Source of the DNA: Thermoplasmata archaeon
GTDB taxonomy: Archaea > Thermoplasmatota > Thermoplasmata > Thermoplasmatales > Thermoplasmataceae
Assembly (NCBI GenBank): GCA_021811505.1
Contig: JAJZOM010000096.1
Location: 1-10,746, forward strand
DNA: 10,746 nucleotides
Direction: 5' to 3'
The notes beneath the pieces are model-generated. The model saw only the letters and a list, made by a program, of their open reading frames with translations, was not told the DNA's origin and did not search any database. Of the stretch, positions 5,412 to 10,746 are shown in pieces. A program made the position numbers and the translations under genes. Position 1 is the first letter of the stretch, and the number at the start of each line of letters is the position of its first letter.

Positions 5412-5491
5412 TCACCGCAATAAAGGAAGGATCCCGGTGACCACTGACGGCGGATCATGGGGACTAATGCCTTAACGGGAGGCTATTGAGG

Positions 5492-5665
5492 TTACTGTGC
5501 CTCGACGGGCTTTATCTCAACCAGGAAATTTTTAGTTGCGGTCGCTCCGCATACGGGGCAGTGTATTCTCCCGAGGTTCCTGTTCTTCCCCCTGTATCTC
5601 CATACGTGGATGCAGTGTGTGCATTGCAGCGTAAGCGTTGCAGGATCTTCCTGCGATTGCCTATG
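5492..5665 (-). pseudogene. zinc-ribbon protein fragment without a start codon
   Basis: The minus-strand frame between stops at 5668 and 5492 encodes about 57 residues. It contains LQCTHCIHVWRYRGKNR, then HCPVCGAT and a tail ending FLVEIKPVEAQ. The C-x2-C pairs, with W-x-Y-x-G-K between them, are typical of small archaeal zinc ribbons that bind nucleic acid or sit at the end of larger proteins. No ATG, GTG or TTG precedes the first knuckle in this frame (CTG at 5629-5627 is the nearest near-start), so it appears to be the surviving 3' end of a longer gene. Its 5' edge overlaps the unknown plus-strand ORF by about 28 bases, where the break probably lies. It is not a TnpB-type ribbon. Confidence 0.6.
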
Positions 5666-6015
5666 TTAGTGAAAAGGGAGACAATGACAGTCGGCAACGC
5701 AATGTATTTTACGATGAGATCGAGGCACTGGGCGAATTTTCTGCGCTGAATATCATCATGGAGGAGTTTGAGTCGAGGAAAGACTTCATTCACCGACATC
5801 AGCAAGAACCTGATGAACCACATTCCAGGTGGATGTTCCATCACAACCTTTCCATAAGCGATATCGTCATGGTCACCATGTTTCATGCGCCGAGGCCGGA
5901 ATTCATCGAGCTTCTGGGTGAAAACGTGGATATTGGCGTATCAAAGGAAGACATGTTCCTCCTGAGGGATCATGGAATTTCAAGGGCAAACTATGCAAAC
6001 CAGCACCGCAACTGA
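5638..6015 (+). CDS. hypothetical protein, possibly 5'-damaged
   Basis: Not recognised. The frame is open from TTG 5638 and gives 125 residues. The first in-frame ATG is at 5758, giving about 85. The sequence is rich in acidic residues and histidine (HRHQQEPDEPHSRWMFHH), followed by an ordered-looking C-terminal part, VTMFHAPRPEFIELLGENVD then KEDMFLLRDHGISRANY. Arginine AGG codons and a sensible amino-acid mix favour this strand over the minus-strand frame that covers the same bases, but both are possible. No promoter was seen at the leaderless distance from either start. The upstream overlap with the truncated zinc-ribbon fragment suggests that a junction removed its beginning. Confidence 0.35.
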   Translation: MQDLPAIAYVSEKGDNDSRQRNVFYDEIEALGEFSALNIIMEEFESRKDFIHRHQQEPDEPHSRWMFHHNLSISDIVMVTMFHAPRPEFIELLGENVDIGVSKEDMFLLRDHGISRANYANQHRN

Positions 6016-6185
6016 TGCATTACATGGCATCTGGGCACTGGCCTTGATTGCAAAAAGAAATCATGGTTCCTATTATGTTTTGCCTTCCATTATGATCATT
6101 CTCAGTAATACGTAACTCTCATAATGTTACTAACCGTAATGAAACAGGATCCGTTTTTGTATAGAGCTTTATACTTTTGAGAATA
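6016..6185. other. intergenic stretch with no gene seen
   Basis: AT-rich sequence between the unknown ORF and the tRNA 3' end. It holds a small inverted repeat GTATA-GAGCTT-TATAC (6160-6175) and a T5 run on the plus strand. I see no coding frame or RNA gene. Downstream of the tRNA the minus strand has only short T-runs, so the tRNA terminator is not clear. Confidence 0.4.
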
Positions 6186-6259
6186 AGCCGCCGACGGGAT
6201 TCGGACCCGCGACCTCGTGCTTACCAAGCACGCGCTCTACTAGGCTGAGCTACGGCGGC
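6186..6259 (-). tRNA. tRNA-Thr (anticodon GGU)
   Basis: A complete 74-base cloverleaf can be drawn on the minus strand. The acceptor is GCCGCCG with CGGCGGC, the D-stem GCTC with GAGC, and the anticodon stem CGTGC with GCACG around loop TTGGTAA, giving GGU at positions 34-36. The T-arm is GCGGG-TCCGAAT-CCCGT with one G-U pair, and the discriminator is U, as is usual for archaeal threonine tRNAs. There is no intron and no encoded CCA. Archaeal integrases often use tRNA genes as targets, but I found no duplicated 3' end of this gene in the window. Confidence 0.95.
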
Positions 6260-6282
6260 AATGAGCATGTGAAAGCTACAAC

Positions 6283-6292
6283 GTATTTAATT
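6283..6292 (-). promoter_or_regulatory. TATA box of tRNA-Thr
   Basis: On the minus strand this reads AATTAAATAC, with a purine-rich GAAAGG just upstream as a possible BRE. Its centre lies about 28 bases before the first base of the tRNA. Confidence 0.6.
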
Positions 6293-6389
6293 CCTTTCCG
6301 CATTCGGCAGGAATGGGTGCACAAAGCCCTCTTCCCTATTTTTCAAAACCATCGGTAAAGTCTAATATCAACCATCAATATGATCCATA

Positions 6390-8501
6390 ATGATCTCCAT
6401 AGGAGAAGAGGAAGCCGATCTGATCAGGCAGCACTGGTCTGACTTTTTCAGCAAGTACAACTACAGGACGGCCATAAATTTCCTCAGCACGCAGTACCCA
6501 GACGAAAAATCCCTGAAAATCTCCTTCAAGGATCTCTACGACTTTGACTCTGAAGTCCCATTATTCTCTTCCAACATACTCCAATCACCGGAGCTGTATC
6601 TGGGCATAGGCGAAAGCCTGGTCTCCGAGAACATGCCCCAGAAGAGGGTCGCGGATTCGAGGAGGGTGAATATCCGTCTCACCGATCTGCCCGGCAAAGG
6701 GGTTACGACCGAGATAAGAAACATAAGGAGCTATCACGTTGGCACCCTCATTAGCGTCAATGGAATAATCAGGAAGAATACGGAGGTCCTTCCGAGGCTG
6801 CAGAACGCTGCCTTCGAGTGCCAGGTGTGCGGCACGATAAATTACGTGAAGCAGGAGCGGGGAAGGCAGGACGAGCCTGTCAGGTGCCGGAACGAGGAGT
6901 GCAACCTTGACAGGACTAAAACGCGCTTCAAGCTTATCACCGGGGAGTCCGAATTCGTGGATGTGGAGAAGATAGAGATACAGGAAAACCCGGAGACACT
7001 GGATGGAGGTGCACAGCCGCAGCGTATAACCGTAATCCTGGAGGACGATCTGACCGGCCGCATCTTTCCCGGTGACAGGGTCATCATAGATGGAATCCTC
7101 AAGGCTGAACAGAAGAGGGCTGGAACTATACTTCTCACAGAGTTCAATGTATATCTTTACACCATAAACTACCGAAAGGAAGCGAAGGAAGTTGAAAATA
7201 TCCACATAACCGAGGAGGACGAGGAAGCCATAGTTGAGCTCTCCAAGGAGCCAAATATCATAGAAAAGTTTGCCAGTTCAATCGCGCCGACAATCTTCGG
7301 GCTTGAGATGGTCAAGACCAGTCTTGTCCTCCAGATGTTCGGCGGGGTGAGGAAGACAATGAGGGATGGCACCACCATAAGGGGTGACATACACATCCTC
7401 ATGGTCGGAGACCCCGGTACCGCCAAATCACAGCTTTTGAGGTACATGACTGAAATATCTCCGCGAGGAGTATTTGCCTTTGGCCGGGGATCGAGCGCTG
7501 CTGGCCTGACTGCGGCTGCCGTAAGGGATGACTTTGGCGAGGGAAGATGGACCCTCGAGGCAGGTGCGCTGGTTCTTGCGGATAACGGATTTGTAGCTAT
7601 CGATGAGCTGGACAAGATGGATGACCGGGATACTGCCGCAATGCATGAAGCCATGGAGCAGCAGACCGTGACAATATCAAAAGCCGGCATCATGGCCACG
7701 CTAAAGTCCAGGTGTTCCATACTCGGGGCGGCAAACCCAAAATTCGGAAGATATGACCAGAACAAGACCATCGTTGACCAGATAGACTTTCCCCCGCCCC
7801 TGCTGTCCAGGTTCGACGTGATTTTCAAGATGGTGGATGTGCCTGAAAGAAACAACGACTCCCGGCTGGCCGAGCACATCCTCAAGGCGCACCGGGTGGG
7901 CGAGATTTTCCGGAGCCTTGAGCAGAATGAACTCTCTGACGTCGAGATCCCGGAGGAGAAGGGATTCAAGCCGCCCATAGAGAAGGAGATGATAAGGAAA
8001 TATGTTTCATACGCCAAGAGCCGCATATTCCCCAGGCTTTCCGATGAAGCGATAAGCCTGCTGAAAGACGAGTACGTCACCACGAGGAATACGGGGACCG
8101 ATTCCATTCCCATAACTGCGAGGCAGCTGGAGAGCACAATCAGGCTTGCAGAGGCAGCCGCAAAGGCAAGGCTCTCTGCAATCGTATCGTACAACGATGC
8201 GCTTCTGGCAAAGAAAATTGTGGACTACTACCTCAGGGATGTCTCCACAAGCAATGGGGAGCTGAACATTGACATACTCTATACCGGCATGAGCTCAAAG
8301 CAGAGGAATGAAGCGGAAAAGGTACTGGATATAATAAAGGAGCTGAAGGACGAGAAGAAGGTTGCCGATATTGAGGAAGTGATCAGGGTGGCCATTGCCA
8401 GGGGAATAACCAAGGAGAACGTGGAGACCGCCATCACCAAGCTGAAGAACCAGGGACAGATATACGAACCGGGATACGGAAAGATTGGTGTGATAAAATG
8501 A
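6390..8501 (+). CDS. mcm: replicative minichromosome maintenance (MCM) helicase
   Basis: The 703-residue MCM protein forms the hexameric ATP-driven helicase that unwinds DNA at the archaeal replication fork. Residues 1-100 form the N-terminal helical domain. The OB domain carries a zinc knuckle with Cys144, Cys147, Cys166 and Cys171. The AAA+ core, about 290-600, has Walker A GDPGTAKS (340-347), Walker B with AIDELDK (403-409), sensor 1 AANP (447-450), the arginine finger in LSRFD (Arg474) and the sensor 2 region at ARQLEST (577-583). A winged helix fills about 630-703. All key residues are present and the length is normal. The start at ATG 6390 matches the family N-terminus and has a weak TATA-like TCTAATATC about 25 bases upstream. 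The stop overlaps the start of the DUF424 gene. Confidence 0.98.
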   Translation: MISIGEEEADLIRQHWSDFFSKYNYRTAINFLSTQYPDEKSLKISFKDLYDFDSEVPLFSSNILQSPELYLGIGESLVSENMPQKRVADSRRVNIRLTDLPGKGVTTEIRNIRSYHVGTLISVNGIIRKNTEVLPRLQNAAFECQVCGTINYVKQERGRQDEPVRCRNEECNLDRTKTRFKLITGESEFVDVEKIEIQENPETLDGGAQPQRITVILEDDLTGRIFPGDRVIIDGILKAEQKRAGTILLTEFNVYLYTINYRKEAKEVENIHITEEDEEAIVELSKEPNIIEKFASSIAPTIFGLEMVKTSLVLQMFGGVRKTMRDGTTIRGDIHILMVGDPGTAKSQLLRYMTEISPRGVFAFGRGSSAAGLTAAAVRDDFGEGRWTLEAGALVLADNGFVAIDELDKMDDRDTAAMHEAMEQQTVTISKAGIMATLKSRCSILGAANPKFGRYDQNKTIVDQIDFPPPLLSRFDVIFKMVDVPERNNDSRLAEHILKAHRVGEIFRSLEQNELSDVEIPEEKGFKPPIEKEMIRKYVSYAKSRIFPRLSDEAISLLKDEYVTTRNTGTDSIPITARQLESTIRLAEAAAKARLSAIVSYNDALLAKKIVDYYLRDVSTSNGELNIDILYTGMSSKQRNEAEKVLDIIKELKDEKKVADIEEVIRVAIARGITKENVETAITKLKNQGQIYEPGYGKIGVIK

Positions 8502-8806
8502 GCGGCCCTGCAGTGATGAGGATTATTAAGGCACAGGGCGAGATACTGCTCTCCGCGGCGGATCATGACCTCCTCAACACCCATCTCAGGGAGGGGATCC
8601 TTCACCTCCATGTATCTGAGGATTTCTACGGCAATGTCAAGGTTCCCGACGAGACCATCCGGTCTTCCCTTGAACTCTGCACCATCGCAAATCTTGTAGG
8701 CAAGCACGTTGTGGCAATCGCCATCGACATGGATCTGGTCTCATCCGACAATGTCATGTATATACAGGGAGTGCCGCATGCCCAGCTTGCCAAGATTATC
8801 AATTAG
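8498..8806 (+). CDS. DUF424 family protein, archaeal
   Basis: A 102-residue member of the archaea-specific DUF424 family (COG2412), of unknown function. The signature parts are all here: a central LHVSEDFYG, then TIANLVGKHVVAIAI (about 67-81), and near the end VMYIQGVPHAQLAKII. The ATG overlaps the mcm stop codon as ATGA (8498-8501), so the two are very likely co-transcribed and translationally coupled. This hints at a link with replication or another basic information process, but no reaction is known to me. The length is normal, no membrane segment is visible, and codon use matches mcm. Confidence 0.92.
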   Translation: MSGPAVMRIIKAQGEILLSAADHDLLNTHLREGILHLHVSEDFYGNVKVPDETIRSSLELCTIANLVGKHVVAIAIDMDLVSSDNVMYIQGVPHAQLAKIIN

Positions 8807-8807
8807 G

Positions 8808-8815
8808 TTTATTCA
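8808..8815 (+). promoter_or_regulatory. TATA-like box of the methyltransferase gene
   Basis: GTTTATTC is centred about 26 bases before ATG 8838, just after the DUF424 stop. It is a weaker match than the trpB2 box. Confidence 0.35.
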
Positions 8816-8837
8816 CAACTATAAAATTATCTGATCA

Positions 8838-9503
8838 ATGGAAGAGGCCGTAAGGGGAGTATTTGAATCCATACAGGATAAGTATGATTTTCTGGACTCC
8901 ATGATAAGCTTCGGCCTTGATCAGTCATGGCGCAGGAGAATGATACAGCTTATGTCACTGCAGCGGGGAATGGACATACTCGACTGCGGGGCGGGCACGG
9001 GAAAACTGACAATGCTGGTGAAGAAGAGCTGCGAAAGCTGTTCCATCACATCTCTTGATATCACCGAGAAAATGTTCCGGAAGTCACTGCTTTCGGAGAC
9101 AAGGTTCATAGTGGGAAGCGCTGAGAGGCTCCCGTTTGAGGACTCATCCATGGACAGGGTCGCGTCAGCCTTCCTGACCAGGAATCTCTCCAGCCAGGAG
9201 AATTATTTCAGGGAATCCTTCAGGGTGCTTAGGAAGGGCGGGCTGTTCATAAACATGGACATATACAGGCCCTCAATGCCGGTATACAGGGAGCTGTTTT
9301 CGCTTTACTTCTACCATATTGTCCCATTTGTCGGGGACAGGGTAACAAGGTCAAGATCTTATTCATACCTTGCAGGCTCAGTCATCCGCTTCAAGACGGT
9401 TGACGAAATCTCATCGCTTCTCTCAGTTTCTGGCTTCAGGGTGGACAGGGTTCTCAGGCTGATGATGGGCACTGTGGTCATCCACGTAGCCAAGAAGAAA
9501 TAA
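8838..9503 (+). CDS. menG: UbiE/MenG-type quinone C-methyltransferase
   Basis: A 221-residue class I SAM-dependent methyltransferase of the UbiE/COQ5 family, which adds a ring methyl group in the late steps of menaquinone (or ubiquinone) synthesis. Thermoplasmatales make menaquinone-type quinones, so demethylmenaquinone is the likely substrate. The N-terminal family block is present (VFESIQDKYDFLDSMISFG, residues 8-26), then SAM motif I DILDCGAGTG (46-55), the acidic Asp74, GSAERLPF (93-100), TRNLSSQEN (114-122) and RVLRKGG (129-135). The C-terminal YSYLAGSVIRF (175-185) corresponds to the UbiE substrate-side block. It follows DUF424 after 31 bases and appears to have its own promoter. A different small-molecule substrate cannot be excluded. 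Confidence 0.85.
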   Translation: MEEAVRGVFESIQDKYDFLDSMISFGLDQSWRRRMIQLMSLQRGMDILDCGAGTGKLTMLVKKSCESCSITSLDITEKMFRKSLLSETRFIVGSAERLPFEDSSMDRVASAFLTRNLSSQENYFRESFRVLRKGGLFINMDIYRPSMPVYRELFSLYFYHIVPFVGDRVTRSRSYSYLAGSVIRFKTVDEISSLLSVSGFRVDRVLRLMMGTVVIHVAKKK

Positions 9504-9534
9504 ATTCTATCTACCCATATAATAAGCATAAATG

Positions 9535-9543
9535 TTTATATAA
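9535..9543 (+). promoter_or_regulatory. TATA box of trpB2
   Basis: TTTATATAA is a near-consensus archaeal TATA box. Its centre is 26 bases before the A of the ATG at 9565, so the trpB2 mRNA should be leaderless. Confidence 0.7.
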
Positions 9544-9564
9544 TATGCATCACTGCAACGAATA

Positions 9565-10746
9565 ATGCTAACTACTGATAAGATGGACATAATTCCGGAG
9601 AAATGGTACAATATCATTCCGGATCTTCCAGAACCTCTCTCGCCACCGAGAGACAATAACCGTGATTCCTCTTCAATAGACCTGCTTAACCGCATCATAC
9701 CAAAAGAAGTGTTGAGGCAGGAGTTCACTGTCAGGCGCTTTGAACCAATCCCGCAGGAGGTCATTGAGGGATACGAGCAGATAGGCAGACCAACACCCCT
9801 TATCCGGGCAAGGAACATGGAACGGGCACTGAACTATGAAGGGAAGATTTTCCTGAAATTTGAGGGAGCCACGGTAACAGGTTCGCACAAGATAAACACC
9901 GCACTTCCGCAGGCGTATTACGCAAATAACGAGGGGGTAAGCAGCGTCGTTACGGAGACAGGTGCCGGCCAGTGGGGAACAGCCACGGCCCTGGCCTCCG
10001 CCCTGTATGGGATGAAATCAAAGATATTCATGGTAAGGACAAGTTACGATCAGAAACCGCTGCGTAAGCAGATCATGTCCCTGTACGGCGCGGATGTATC
10101 TGCCAGCCCCTCCAACGAGACGGAATTCGGGGGGAGGATCCTGTCATCCAATCCCCGGCATCTGGGGACACTGGGCATCGCCATCAGTGAAGCGGTTGAG
10201 TATGCTCTGAAGAACGACGCCAGATACATGCTCGGCAGCGTGATGAATTCGGTCGTTACGCACCAGAGCGTCATAGGGCTGGAGACGAGAAAACAGCTTG
10301 AGATAGCTGGGGAATACCCCGATGCAATGATCGGTTGTGTGGGCGGCGGAAGCAACTTTTCAGGTTTCACATTTCCGTTCATGCAAGACGGCGACGGCAT
10401 TGAATACATAGCATCAACAGCGGAGGAGGTGCCAAAATTCACACATGGCACCTACAAGTACGATTTTATCGACACCGCCGGCATACTGCCCTCGCTCAGG
10501 ATGTATTCCCTTGGCGCAGACTTTGTCCCGCCCGGAATATACGCTGGCGGGCTAAGGTATCATGGCGCTGCACCCACCCTTTCCATGCTCATAAAACTCG
10601 GGAAGATCAGGGCAGAGGACGTATCGCAGGCTGAGGTCATTGACGCGCTCAGGTTCTTTGCCAACCACCAGGGGATCGTCGCGGCACCGGAATCCGGGCA
10701 TGCAATCGCATCCGCCATGAGATACGCAAAGCTTCACAGGACTGAA
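9565..10746 (+). CDS. trpB2: tryptophan synthase beta chain, TrpB2 type (3' end outside window)
   Basis: Tryptophan synthase beta uses pyridoxal phosphate to join L-serine and indole into tryptophan. The 394 residues present are of the TrpB2 class: an extended N-terminus ([18 protein letters not shown]), [11 protein letters not shown] (75-85), the PLP lysine Lys109 in GSHKINTA, catalytic Glu131 in [10 protein letters not shown], the phosphate-binding GGGSNFSG (260-267) and [12 protein letters not shown] (369-380). TrpB2 proteins usually have some 420-450 residues, so roughly 30-60 are missing beyond the window edge. No trpA or other trp gene lies upstream, which is common for TrpB2. It can work with little or no alpha subunit, or salvage free indole. 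ATG 9565 is set by the TATA box 26 bases upstream. All catalytic residues seen are intact. Confidence 0.95.
   Translation, partial: MLTTDKMDIIPEKWYNIIPDLPEPLSPPRDNNRDSSSIDLLNRIIPKEVLRQEFTVRRFEPIPQEVIEGYEQIGRPTPLIRARNMERALNYEGKIFLKFEGATVTGSHKINTALPQAYYANNEGVSSVVTETGAGQWGTATALASALYGMKSKIFMVRTSYDQKPLRKQIMSLYGADVSASPSNETEFGGRILSSNPRHLGTLGIAISEAVEYALKNDARYMLGSVMNSVVTHQSVIGLETRKQLEIAGEYPDAMIGCVGGGSNFSGFTFPFMQDGDGIEYIASTAEEVPKFTHGTYKYDFIDTAGILPSLRMYSLGADFVPPGIYAGGLRYHGAAPTLSMLIKLGKIRAEDVSQAEVIDALRFFANHQGIVAAPESGHAIASAMRYAKLHRTE

Noticed and set aside
5231..5456. Minus-strand Cys-rich frame interrupted by one TAG, suggestive of a recoded protein
   Set aside because: Codon use is unlike the window's genes, there is no family match, and the base pattern is explained better by the RNA helices.
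5512..5886. 124-residue minus-strand frame opposite the unknown ORF
   Set aside because: Arginine codon use and composition favour the plus strand, and its end overlaps the zinc-ribbon fragment in the wrong frame.
6585..7205. 206-residue minus-strand frame inside mcm
   Set aside because: Antisense shadow of the MCM OB domain. No promoter or family features.
7169..8194. 341-residue minus-strand frame inside mcm
   Set aside because: It is the mirror of a well-conserved coding frame: Ser- and Leu-rich, with no motifs.

Overview
The window reads as archaeal and most likely from the order Thermoplasmatales (relatives of Thermoplasma, Ferroplasma and Cuniculiplasma). The evidence is an archaeal MCM helicase, an archaea-specific DUF424 gene, a TrpB2-type tryptophan synthase beta chain, heavy use of AGG and ATA codons, and TATA-like boxes centred about 25-28 bases before start codons, which implies leaderless mRNAs. 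No replication origin, CRISPR array or rRNA was seen. The exact species cannot be set from the sequence alone.

Left part, 1-4400, accessory: a small unknown gene (174-446) converges on a minus-strand hicB-hicA toxin-antitoxin pair (447-889). hicA carries a one-base frameshift in a homopolymer that separates its conserved C-terminus. The hicB promoter lies inside the remnant of an archaeal tyrosine integrase (902-1117). Two visibly AT-rich blocks follow. One carries a 54-residue protein and a C-terminally membrane-anchored protein (1222-2384), the other an exported protein with 15 N-glycosylation sequons (3155-4399). Between them sits a resolvase-type serine recombinase with host-like codon use.

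Middle part, 4350-6186, decayed: this holds a truncated cysteine-containing gene on the minus strand, a frameshifted zinc-ribbon pseudogene, three copies of a short palindromic repeat (4933-5124), a densely self-complementary stretch (5095-5411), a zinc-ribbon fragment without a start codon (minus strand, 5492-5665) and an unknown ORF (5638-6015). The 5190-5411 stretch folds on paper into nested helices whose G-U pairs are allowed only on the minus strand, so I propose an uncharacterised structured RNA there.

Right part, 6186-10746, core genome: tRNA-Thr(GGU) on the minus strand with its own promoter, then mcm overlapping a DUF424 gene, a UbiE/MenG-type methyltransferase and the 5' part of trpB2, all on the plus strand. 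Replication, quinone methylation and tryptophan metabolism sit side by side here. Only mcm and DUF424 look translationally coupled. menG and trpB2 each have their own likely promoter.
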